Positions 1 to 4,033 of a DNA stretch of 5,821 nucleotides are shown piece by piece. Under the pieces are notes generated by a model that worked only from the letters and a program-made list of their open reading frames with translations, did not search any database and was not told where the DNA came from. The position numbers were made by a program, and so were the translations under genes. How positions within the stretch are numbered: position 1 is the stretch's first letter; every line of letters begins with the position of its first letter. The DNA comes from Clostridia bacterium (GTDB taxonomy: Bacteria > Bacillota > Clostridia > UMGS1810). The stretch lies in the NCBI GenBank assembly GCA_016293435.1, contig JAEDEG010000143.1, positions 1 through 5,821 of the forward strand, written 5' to 3'.

Positions 1-1
1 A

Positions 2-29
2 AACCGAGCGGTGGCGGTTATTCCACCGC
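2..29 (+). promoter_or_regulatory. H-type RNA pseudoknot, copy 1 of 5, directly before an SD
   Basis: Stem 1 is AACCG (2-6) with CGGTT (15-19). Loop 1 is the single A at 7. Stem 2 is GCGGTGG (8-14) with CCACCGC (23-29). The loop crossing stem 1 is ATT (20-22). The stem 2 5' strand and stem 1 3' strand are adjacent, so the helices could stack coaxially. The SD AAAGGAG (30-36) follows with no gap, and the start codon is at 43. Compared with copy 2, an A-T pair replaces G-C in stem 1, and stem 2 has T-A and G-C where copy 2 has G-C and A-T, so pairing is kept while sequence changes. A cis-acting translational control site is inferred from position. The gene upstream lies outside the window. Confidence 0.8.
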
Positions 30-42
30 AAAGGAGTTAAAA

Positions 43-210
43 ATGAGTAAATACGAAGTATGGGTCACAGTTTGGAGCGAAGAATACGAAAAGCAAATAA
101 AAGTTATTGCAGGCGAATTTGATAAGTTCATAAATGCTAAACTTTTTGCAGAAGCATATAAAAATCATTATTGTGCAAGTGCTGAAATTGTTGAATATAT
201 ACGCAAGTAA
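43..210 (+). CDS. Small conserved-type hypothetical protein, 55 aa
   Basis: The ORF starts at ATG 43 after AAAGGAG at 30-36 and ends at TAA 208-210. The protein begins MSKYEVWVTVW and ends AEIVEYIRK. I see an N-terminal beta-hairpin-like stretch (residues 3-24, alternating hydrophobics with aromatic residues), then a likely amphipathic helix (residues 26-42) and a short C-terminal strand. There is no signal peptide, membrane segment or catalytic motif, and I do not recognise a family. It sits between pseudoknot copies 1 and 2 and is probably cotranscribed with the genes that follow. Its good SD, the tight fit between two copies of the same RNA element and normal codon use support it as a real gene despite its length. 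Confidence 0.8.
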   Translation: MSKYEVWVTVWSEEYEKQIKVIAGEFDKFINAKLFAEAYKNHYCASAEIVEYIRK

Positions 211-216
211 ACCAAA

Positions 217-244
217 AGCCGAGCGGGGACGGCTAAATCCCCGC
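217..244 (+). promoter_or_regulatory. H-type RNA pseudoknot, copy 2 of 5
   Basis: Stem 1 is AGCCG (217-221) with CGGCT (230-234). Loop 1 is A222. Stem 2 is GCGGGGA (223-229) with TCCCCGC (238-244). Loop AAA (235-237) crosses stem 1. It starts 6 nt after the stop of the 55-aa gene and abuts the SD AAAGGAG (245-251) of the peptidase-like gene. This copy has the longest uninterrupted pairing of the five (5 + 7 bp). Confidence 0.85.
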
Positions 245-263
245 AAAGGAGTTAAACAAGACA

Positions 264-689
264 ATGAAAAGGCAAGAAAAATTCCCCGATACACAGTATT
301 TTCACTACTACAATGCAAACCCAAAAAGCCGAATTACGGGAGATTGCGTAACACGTGCGTTGTGTACAGCGTTGGAAATTCCGTACAATAAGTGTGTTAT
401 GGAGCAGGCAGAAGTGCAATGCAAAACGGGTTATGACAACGCAACGGCACAAGGTATTGACTATTATTTGAAAACAAAAGGGTGGGTAAAACATTCACAG
501 CCACGAAAGGCGAACGGCACAAAATACACGGGCGCAGAGTGGTGTAAGGTATTGCAGGGACTAGGACAAACGAAAAACATTGTCGCAAACATTGGCGGAC
601 ATCACACAGTAGCAATTATTGACGGCAAAGTATGGGACACGTGGAACAGCACAGACGGTTGCATTGGCAACTATTGGACGAAAGCATAA
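264..689 (+). CDS. Papain-like / C39-like cysteine peptidase-fold protein, 141 aa
   Basis: The protein has the layout of the small papain-like (C39-like) phage proteins. A GDC motif (residues 26-28, Cys28 as candidate nucleophile) begins a helix reading VTRALCTALEIPY. Near the C-terminus GGHHTVAIIDG (111-121) supplies a candidate catalytic histidine (His113 or His114), followed by WDTWNS (124-129), where Asp125 or Asn128 could complete a Cys-His-Asp/Asn triad. The closing GNYW (135-138) also fits remembered phage relatives. No signal peptide or membrane segment is visible, so a cytoplasmic role in the infected host is likely. The substrate is unknown, and peptidase, deubiquitinase-like or inactive roles are all possible. 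SD AAAGGAG (245-251) lies 12 nt before ATG 264, slightly long. It is flanked on both sides by the pseudoknot element. The fold call is motif-based; I could not run a profile search. Confidence 0.72.
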   Translation: MKRQEKFPDTQYFHYYNANPKSRITGDCVTRALCTALEIPYNKCVMEQAEVQCKTGYDNATAQGIDYYLKTKGWVKHSQPRKANGTKYTGAEWCKVLQGLGQTKNIVANIGGHHTVAIIDGKVWDTWNSTDGCIGNYWTKA

Positions 690-716
690 ACCGAGCGCAG
701 GCGGTATATCCTGCGC
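690..716 (+). promoter_or_regulatory. H-type RNA pseudoknot, copy 3 of 5, touching the upstream stop
   Basis: Stem 1 is ACCG (690-693) with CGGT (702-705). Loop 1 is A694. Stem 2 is GCGCAGG (695-701) with CCTGCGC (710-716). Loop ATAT (706-709) crosses stem 1. The element starts on the base after the TAA stop of the peptidase-like gene (687-689) and runs directly into the SD AAAGGAG (717-723). The stem 2 core (CAG paired with CTG) differs from the GGG paired with CCC of copies 2, 4 and 5 at two positions, on both strands, which is the best single compensatory evidence for stem 2. Confidence 0.85.
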
Positions 717-728
717 AAAGGAGTTATT

Positions 729-956
729 ATGAAAAAGAAAACTAACATCAACGGGCTTTGGAGATTCTACGACGTGGCAAACGGCATCAGTGGCATCTGT
801 GTAGGTGCAGACGTCGAAGAGGCAAAATACAACGCACAAGCGTATCTGGAACAATACTTCAACGATATCTACGACCAAGACTTCAAAGTAATGGTTTGGG
901 AAATCGAAAAGGACGACGACTATCACGATGCAGTCGCAATTGCAACAAATTATTAA
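729..956 (+). CDS. Small hypothetical protein, 75 aa, beta-alpha-beta type
   Basis: ATG 729 follows AAAGGAG (717-723) by 5 nt. The protein starts MKKKTNINGLWRFYDV. It has a strand-like start (9-16), a glycine-containing turn and strand (19-26), an amphipathic helix around VEEAKYNAQAYLEQYF (29-44), a strand DFKVMVWEIE (51-60) and an acidic tail beginning KDDDYHD. Strand-helix-strand with a VEEA helix cap recurs in many tiny phage proteins of unknown function, and I cannot assign a family. It is soluble and acidic, and is probably translated from the same message as its neighbours. Confidence 0.8.
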   Translation: MKKKTNINGLWRFYDVANGISGICVGADVEEAKYNAQAYLEQYFNDIYDQDFKVMVWEIEKDDDYHDAVAIATNY

Positions 957-974
957 TTTTAGGAGGAATTAAAA

Positions 975-1418
975 ATGAAAACAATTAACAAACCCGAACT
1001 TGGCCTCACCATCACAATCGATGACATCTGCGAAGCAAAACGCAGATGGGCGTTCAGCAACGAAAAATCCATTGAAGTCAAAATCAACGGCAAGATGGTC
1101 GAAGAGTACGAAGTCACAGTCGTTTGCGAAGCAGCGGATGATCCCGACAATCCACAAGCGGAACTCGATGCTTGGGCAAAAGAGCTTGAGACTTACACTG
1201 ATGTCGACGACATATTCCAATTTTGCGGCATAACAGATTATGTCGCCTCGCGCAATCTACGCGATCTGATTCCTGAATACACCGCAAGTGATGCGTTTGA
1301 TCTCGAAGATGTTGAAGAGATTGCTGGAATGTCTGACAAAGAACTCAAAGAGTTATTCCATAATTCAACTAAGTTTTACTTCTTTGATTTTGGAACTTGG
1401 TATGTGTTTGAATATTAA
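975..1418 (+). CDS. Hypothetical acidic protein, 147 aa
   Basis: Start ATG 975 has SD AGGAGG (961-966) with 8 nt spacing; this intergenic gap has no pseudoknot. The first 50 residues look like beta strands (LGLTITIDDI, then SIEVKING and EEYEVTVV) around a short basic helix EAKRRW (20-25). The middle is a helix in an acidic context (QAELDAWAKELETY, 61-74). The C-terminal half is helical and acidic (FDLEDVEEI, SDKELKELF), ending in an aromatic strand FYFFDFGTWYVFEY (134-147). There are no cysteine clusters, catalytic motifs or membrane segments. The family is unknown to me. The strong negative charge could suit protein binding or DNA mimicry, which is speculation. Confidence 0.85.
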   Translation: MKTINKPELGLTITIDDICEAKRRWAFSNEKSIEVKINGKMVEEYEVTVVCEAADDPDNPQAELDAWAKELETYTDVDDIFQFCGITDYVASRNLRDLIPEYTASDAFDLEDVEEIAGMSDKELKELFHNSTKFYFFDFGTWYVFEY

Positions 1419-1432
1419 AAGGAGGTATTAAA

Positions 1433-1606
1433 ATGAATTTCGAAGTAATGTGTTTTGACTTTATCGACGATAGTCTCACTGTAGTTCAAAAAGAGTATTT
1501 TGATACTCTTGAAGAAGCTATCTATTTTGAGAAAACCGAGGGACTCAACTACGAAGGCGGTACAAGCATCGTTCCGATGAACGAATGGGCTGAAAACCAA
1601 ATGTGA
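1433..1606 (+). CDS. Small hypothetical protein, 57 aa
   Basis: ATG 1433 follows AAGGAGG (1418-1424) by 8 nt, and the stop is TGA 1604-1606. The SD overlaps the last base of the preceding stop codon, which suggests coupled translation with the 147-aa gene. The protein starts MNFEVMCFDF, with a strand (2-10), a second strand (LTVVQKEYF) and a helix around TLEEAIYFEKTEG (25-37), and ends MNEWAENQM. This is another strand-strand-helix miniature with an EEA motif at the helix start, like the 75-aa protein. No function can be assigned. Confidence 0.8.
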   Translation: MNFEVMCFDFIDDSLTVVQKEYFDTLEEAIYFEKTEGLNYEGGTSIVPMNEWAENQM

Positions 1607-1614
1607 CTAACAAA

Positions 1615-1641
1615 AGCCTCGCGGGGTGGCTCAAACCCCGC
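1615..1641 (+). promoter_or_regulatory. H-type RNA pseudoknot, copy 4 of 5 (divergent)
   Basis: Stem 1 is AGCC (1615-1618) with GGCT (1628-1631). Loop 1 is TC (1619-1620). Stem 2 is GCGGGGT (1621-1627) with ACCCCGC (1635-1641). Loop CAA (1632-1634) crosses stem 1. Relative to the other copies the innermost stem 1 G-C pair is lost on both sides together, and the last stem 2 pair is T-A rather than G-C or A-T. The next SD (GGAGG, 1662-1666) lies about 20 nt downstream behind an A-rich spacer, unlike copies 1-3 where it is adjacent. Confidence 0.78.
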
Positions 1642-1674
1642 TAAAAATAAAAACATAAAACGGAGGCAAAAAAA

Positions 1675-1857
1675 ATGGCAGCAAGACAGATATTTTATTA
1701 TAATTTGAAAACAGGACAAACGACGCCCGCGACAACGAACACCGACAAAAACCGCGCACAATGTTACAGTATAGCAATGGAGTGGCACATGAATGGCGAC
1801 GATGTCGCAATAATGGACGCGCTGACGCGTGATGTAATTTTAATCTGGACGCACTAA
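1675..1857 (+). CDS. Small hypothetical protein, 60 aa
   Basis: ATG 1675 follows GGAGG (1662-1666) by 8 nt. The protein starts MAARQIFYYNLKTGQTTPATT, suggesting a beta strand, a turn and a threonine-rich loop. A helix follows (NRAQCYSIAMEWHMNG, 26-41), then DDVAIMD and the strand VILIWTH at the C-terminus. It has one cysteine and no recognisable motif. It is bracketed by pseudoknot copies 4 and 5, so both ends of this gene lie beside the same RNA structure. I have no functional call. Confidence 0.78.
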   Translation: MAARQIFYYNLKTGQTTPATTNTDKNRAQCYSIAMEWHMNGDDVAIMDALTRDVILIWTH

Positions 1858-1859
1858 CA

Positions 1860-1884
1860 GCCGAGCGGGGCGGCAAAACCCCGC
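1860..1884 (+). promoter_or_regulatory. H-type RNA pseudoknot, copy 5 of 5
   Basis: Stem 1 is GCCG (1860-1863) with CGGC (1871-1874). Loop 1 is A1864. Stem 2 is GCGGGG (1865-1870) with CCCCGC (1879-1884). Loop AAAA (1875-1878) crosses stem 1. It starts 2 nt after the TAA of the 60-aa gene. The SD AAGGAG (1907-1912) is over 20 nt downstream after an A/T-rich spacer, as in copy 4. This is the most compact copy (4 + 6 bp). Confidence 0.8.
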
Positions 1885-1919
1885 AAAAAATAAAATCTTA
1901 ATTTTAAGGAGAATGTATC

Positions 1920-2297
1920 ATGAAAAACTACGAAGAAAAGAAACAGGCAATTATCGACATCATCAACAATATGGATTCCAACGAAACGGTTTGTATTTGG
2001 AATGAATACAAAGAGGCAACCAACGATCCCGACGATTTGATTTACAGTGTAAACGAAATCGACGAAATTCTCAGTGATATGAAACCGTGGGATATCCTGC
2101 GTGCAGGCTTCTACGGAGATTACAGACCTTGCGATAAGTTCTTTAAATTCGACGGTTACGGCAACCTCAAATCGTTTGATTATCCATCGGAAGAAATCTG
2201 GCCCGATGAAATCGCAGAATTCTGTATCGACAACGATCAAGATTTCGACAATGATGAAATCAGAGAGATTCTTGACGAAGAAGAGGACGACGAATAA
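1920..2297 (+). CDS. Conserved phage/plasmid-type hypothetical protein, 125 aa, very acidic
   Basis: ATG 1920 follows AAGGAG (1907-1912) by 7 nt. The protein opens with a helix KKQAIIDIINNM (7-18), then a conserved-looking core: WNEY (27-30), IYSVNEIDEIL (41-51), PWDILRAGFYGDY (56-68), FFKFDGYGNLKSFD (74-87). It ends in a D/E-rich tail from about residue 105. From memory, proteins with the NEY and PW(D/E)I-A-YGD-F-GYGNL pattern are frequent in Bacillota phages and mobile elements as uncharacterised proteins. I know of no demonstrated function. The strong negative charge invites a DNA-mimic (anti-restriction or inhibitor) idea, but that is speculation. The last codons form the left arm of the hairpin at 2279-2309. 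Confidence 0.88.
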   Translation: MKNYEEKKQAIIDIINNMDSNETVCIWNEYKEATNDPDDLIYSVNEIDEILSDMKPWDILRAGFYGDYRPCDKFFKFDGYGNLKSFDYPSEEIWPDEIAEFCIDNDQDFDNDEIREILDEEEDDE

Positions 2298-2309
2298 TCG
2301 TCCTCTTTT
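2279..2309 (+). terminator. Hairpin overlapping a stop codon, possible weak or partial terminator
   Basis: AAGAGGACGA (2281-2290) pairs perfectly with TCGTCCTCTT (2298-2307), extended by a G-T wobble and an A-T pair to 12 bp. The 7-nt loop contains the TAA stop (2295-2297). Only four T's (2306-2309) follow before C, so termination would be inefficient. A partial terminator, or a block to 3'-5' decay protecting the upstream message, fits equally well. Translating ribosomes would open the left arm. Confidence 0.5.
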
Positions 2310-2352
2310 CAAACAAAACAAACAAAATAAATTAATTAAAGGAGAAACTAAA

Positions 2353-2928
2353 ATGAAACTCGAAACTCTCAAACAAGCAATGGCACAATACGAAGATGTG
2401 AAAGCAACCCTCGATGCAAACAAAGATAAGCCATTTGATGAGCTTTATGAAATCTTTTGCCAAAAGTATTACAACAACGTGTTCAATTGGGAAGACGGCG
2501 TGTTTGACGTTGGTTTAAATCGAATCGTAGCAACTATCATCAACCGCAATGGAATCAATGAGCTTTGCCATATCATTGATATCGATATTAGCGACGAAGA
2601 CGGTGGCTGCGAATGGGTATCTTGGTCGGTGGAAGCGTTGCAAAATGAAATAGCGATAGCAGAAAAACCGAAATTCATCGGCAACACAAAAATCATTGCC
2701 CCGTCTGAACTTCCTAAAATCGGCGACAAGGGCGGTATCGGGCACACTAACGAAATCTGCGTATCGGTTGAACTCACGGAAAGCCCCACAGAACTTAAAG
2801 GCTATGTATGCTATAACGTATATTACGCAAACCTTGGCGAATACTTCGACAGAGACGTCAACATCTGTCAGTTCTCAATGGCAATCAAACTCGATGAGTT
2901 TGTAAAATATTACACGGAGGTAAGATAA
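2353..2928 (+). CDS. Hypothetical protein, 191 aa, two-part
   Basis: I start it at ATG 2353 because AAAGGAG (2339-2345) lies 7 nt upstream. The same frame is open back to 2101, but that part runs inside the previous gene with no SD. The N-terminal part is helical (LETLKQAMAQYEDVKATL, 3-20, then FDELYEIFCQKYY). A central part reads IINRNGINELCHIIDIDISDEDGG (62-85) in a strand/acidic-loop style, followed by WVSWSVEALQNEIAIAE (88-104). After a proline-rich linker (IIAPSELPKIGDKG, 114-127) comes a beta-rich half with VSVELTE, GYVCYNVYYANL and FSMAIKLDEFVKYY. It lacks a signal peptide, membrane helix or known catalytic motif. It is the largest intact gene here, and I do not recognise its family. 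Confidence 0.85.
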   Translation: MKLETLKQAMAQYEDVKATLDANKDKPFDELYEIFCQKYYNNVFNWEDGVFDVGLNRIVATIINRNGINELCHIIDIDISDEDGGCEWVSWSVEALQNEIAIAEKPKFIGNTKIIAPSELPKIGDKGGIGHTNEICVSVELTESPTELKGYVCYNVYYANLGEYFDRDVNICQFSMAIKLDEFVKYYTEVR

Positions 2929-2929
2929 C

Positions 2930-2989
2930 ATGAAAAAGGAAAAAAATTACGATGTATTACAAAGAATTTTAAGGAGGAAACAATCATGA
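2930..2989 (+). CDS. 19-aa basic micropeptide, coupled to the next gene
   Basis: ATG 2930 has SD GGAGG (2916-2920) inside the end of the 191-aa gene, with 9 nt spacing. The stop TGA (2987-2989) overlaps the next ATG (2986-2988) as ATGA, the classic arrangement for translational coupling. The peptide is MKKEKNYDVLQRILRRKQS: basic and helix-prone, with no membrane segment. Its RILRRK part is encoded across the SD of the next gene (AAGGAGG, 2971-2977), so the Arg-Arg may simply follow from that constraint. It could be a functional micropeptide or only a coupling leader. It is too short for homology-based annotation. Confidence 0.6.
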   Translation: MKKEKNYDVLQRILRRKQS

Positions 2990-3195
2990 CAAAACTTACA
3001 GAACTTGAAAAAGAAAAGGCAATCACCTGCGTTTATTACGTGGCAAAGAAATTCGAATGCGATACTTGCAAACTCGAAATCGCCTACGACAAACTCGGTC
3101 GTTATGATGAGGAATACGACAAAGCACTCGCACACGCAAAAGAAACGCAAGAATTTTATTCAAATCTCGCACAAAAATTAAAGGAGGTTCTTTAA
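2986..3195 (+). CDS. Small helical hypothetical protein, 69 aa
   Basis: ATG 2986 follows AAGGAGG (2971-2977) by 8 nt and overlaps the micropeptide stop as ATGA. The protein is almost wholly helical: TELEKEKAITCVYYVAKKF (5-23), a short loop with Cys25 and Cys28 (CDTC), then LEIAYDKLGRYDEEYDKALAHA and EFYSNLAQKLKEVL. An antiparallel helical hairpin is the likely shape. A single CxxC is present (a third cysteine is Cys15), not enough to claim a zinc site. Its end carries the SD of the next gene, whose start lies 2 nt beyond its stop. Confidence 0.82.
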   Translation: MTKLTELEKEKAITCVYYVAKKFECDTCKLEIAYDKLGRYDEEYDKALAHAKETQEFYSNLAQKLKEVL

Positions 3196-3196
3196 G

Positions 3197-3421
3197 ATGA
3201 ACTACGAAAAAATAACAAAAACACAGGCTCGCAAAATGCACGCAGAAGGCAAAACGGTTTGCTGCCTTCCGTCAAAAGCAAATCCTTGGTCTATTTGGTG
3301 GCAGCCAGCACCAGAGATTCCAACCGACAGAGATTTTGACAAATTCTGTAATGAATATCAGTATTACAACTGTAACGCTGAAACAGGCAAAAGATTAGCA
3401 TTCTATAAGGAGGTGAGGTAA
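3197..3421 (+). CDS. Conserved phage-type hypothetical protein, 74 aa
   Basis: ATG 3197 has SD AAGGAGG (3181-3187) inside the upstream gene. The protein has a helix ITKTQARKMHAEGKTVCCLP (residues 6-25), then NPWSIWWQP (29-37), and DFDKFCNEYQYYNC (47-60) before a lysine-containing end. The order of ARK-x5-GK, LP and P near an aromatic cluster, DFD and YYNC, then G near the end, matches small uncharacterised proteins I recall from Bacillota phages and mobile elements, none with a known role. Three of its four cysteines form no CxxC pair apart from CC at 22-23. Its last codons (AAGGAGGTGA, 3407-3416) are the SD for the TTG gene that starts on the next base after its stop. Confidence 0.82.
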   Translation: MNYEKITKTQARKMHAEGKTVCCLPSKANPWSIWWQPAPEIPTDRDFDKFCNEYQYYNCNAETGKRLAFYKEVR

Positions 3422-3490
3422 TTGGCTGGGCTAATGGTATTTTTGATATTAGTCGTTACGGCAATAGCTAGTGTATGGCGAAAACAATAG
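3422..3490 (+). CDS. 22-aa single-pass membrane microprotein, TTG start
   Basis: The frame opens at TTG 3422, right after the previous TAA, 8 nt after AGGAGG (3408-3413), and ends at TAG 3488-3490. Read with Met at the TTG, the peptide begins MAGLMVFLILVVTAIASVW and ends RKQ. About 18 residues form one uninterrupted hydrophobic helix followed by a short basic tail, so by the positive-inside rule the C-terminus likely faces the cytoplasm. The SD, the tight fit and the clean hydrophobic profile support real translation. The family is unknown. Small phage membrane peptides can modulate lysis, host transporters or superinfection, but nothing here decides between these. Confidence 0.65.
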   Translation: MAGLMVFLILVVTAIASVWRKQ

Positions 3491-3502
3491 GAGGTGATTA
3501 AC

Positions 3503-3568
3503 TTGATAATTGGTTTGGTTGTCTGTTTCATTTTCGTTTATTTGTGGTTTCACGGATTTTTCGAATAA
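3503..3568 (+). CDS. 21-aa single-pass membrane microprotein, TTG start
   Basis: TTG 3503 follows a near-ideal SD, AGGAGGTGAT (3489-3498), which overlaps the preceding TAG. The ORF ends at TAA 3566-3568. The peptide begins MIIGLVVCFIFVYLWFHGFF and ends in Glu. It is nearly all hydrophobic, aromatic-rich, with one cysteine and no basic residues, so topology is not predictable. The TAG-overlapping SD implies coupling to the preceding 22-aa gene. Two adjacent TTG-start membrane microproteins suggest a functional pair, for example a two-component membrane complex; this is inference. Confidence 0.65.
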   Translation: MIIGLVVCFIFVYLWFHGFFE

Positions 3569-3584
3569 CATCTAATTGAGTTTT

Positions 3585-3617
3585 GAAGGTAGTCCCCAAC
3601 AAACAAACCTTCTTTTC
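3585..3617 (+). terminator. Weak intrinsic terminator after the small-gene operon
   Basis: GAAGGT (3585-3590) pairs with ACCTTC (3607-3612) across a 16-nt loop, followed by TTTT then a pyrimidine tract (3613-3622). It lies 16 nt after the last microprotein stop, where the small-gene operon appears to end. The stem is only 6 bp and AT/GC mixed, so efficiency is uncertain. Confidence 0.4.
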
Positions 3618-3658
3618 CCCTCTTATCCATAACAACTCCCAACCAACTGGATGACCGC

Positions 3659-3706
3659 GCCAGTATAAACAAACACCTCAGGGGATATTATACTGCGAGT
3701 ATAAAC
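3659..3706. repeat. Direct and inverted AGTATAA repeats
   Basis: GCCAGTATAAAC (3659-3670) and GCGAGTATAAAC (3695-3706) are 12-nt direct repeats with one mismatch, 36 nt apart start to start. Between them TTATACTG (3688-3695) is the exact inverse of CAGTATAA (3661-3668), allowing an 8-bp hairpin. Three copies of one motif in 48 nt suggest a protein-binding site such as an operator or iteron. The related string ATATTATACT occurs at 3685-3694 and again at 4233-4242, just before the coiled-coil gene. Confidence 0.5.
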
Positions 3707-3844
3707 CAAAACCCCGACAAAGCCAGTCAAAAATTTCATTGGACCACCAAATTTCTATCGATTATCATCCGACCATCCAATGATCTTTTCCCAACCCCGT
3801 ATAGTTCGTTTGCTCAACTGCTGACCGTATAACATACGTACAAT

Positions 3845-3867
3845 GTTTATATAGGTTATATATAAAC
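3845..3867. repeat. AT-rich inverted repeat
   Basis: GTTTATATA (3845-3853) and TATATAAAC (3859-3867) are perfect inverses around GGTTA. The 9-bp arms are AT-rich, so a DNA-level site (repressor operator or easily melted segment) seems likelier than a stable RNA hairpin. There is no gene beside it that it obviously controls; the promoter at 3999 is 130 nt away. Confidence 0.4.
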
Positions 3868-3998
3868 TAATTGCTCTTTTTTATGGGATGGCCGCCCGAA
3901 ATATCCCAGGGCGTATTATGTTGCTGGACCAAGAAAACCCAACCGATTACAACTGCGGATATTTTCAAAAATATTTTTCAAAAAAATGTATAAAATCC

Positions 3999-4028
3999 TT
4001 GACTTATCCAACGGCCTTATGGTATAAT
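3999..4028 (+). promoter_or_regulatory. Strong sigma-A promoter with extended -10
   Basis: The -35 box TTGACT (3999-4004) and a perfect -10 box TATAAT (4023-4028) are 18 nt apart. TG at 4020-4021 gives an extended -10 (TGGTATAAT). A/T-rich runs at about 3960-3998 could serve as an UP element. Transcription should start near 4035, giving a leader of about 225 nt before the gene at 4261. It is the only convincing promoter in the window; the genes in 1-3568 must be read from upstream. Confidence 0.85.
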
Positions 4029-4033
4029 ATAAT

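Larger units (their letters stand above)
3569..3998. other. Non-coding, C-rich/G-poor spacer of about 430 nt
   Basis: No ORF here has both an SD and a plausible protein. Between 3591 and 3840 I hand-counted about 77 C to 30 G on the plus strand, opposite to the purine-rich sense strands of the genes on the left. The tract contains the AGTATAAAC repeats (3659-3706), the inverted repeat TCATTGG/CCAATGA (3736-3742 with 3777-3783), the palindromic AT hairpin at 3845-3867, and an A/T-rich stretch (about 3960-3998) just upstream of the promoter that could act as an UP element. Candidates are a replication or control region, an unrecognised RNA on the minus strand, or a decayed minus-strand gene. 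Confidence 0.6.

Noticed and set aside
134..391. Plus-strand 85-aa frame spanning two genes
   Set aside because: It runs through pseudoknot copy 2 and out of frame into the peptidase-like gene, and no SD precedes its ATG.
2..1884. Repeats at 2, 217, 690, 1615 and 1860 as a CRISPR array or DNA iterons
   Set aside because: Spacing is irregular, full genes lie between copies, and the sequence varies while base pairing is kept, which points to RNA structure.
2101..2352. Upstream extension of the 191-aa gene
   Set aside because: It overlaps the 125-aa gene in another frame and lacks an SD, while ATG 2353 has an ideal one.
3685..3700. Minus-strand promoter with TATAAT in the AGTATAA repeats
   Set aside because: No acceptable -35 box lies 16-18 nt upstream; the TTGACT on that strand is too far away.
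3884..3913. Possible second type of pseudoknot (TGGGAT/ATCCCA with CGCCC/GGGCG)
   Set aside because: The loop that must cross stem 1 has no bases, so both helices cannot form together. Only alternative hairpins are possible.
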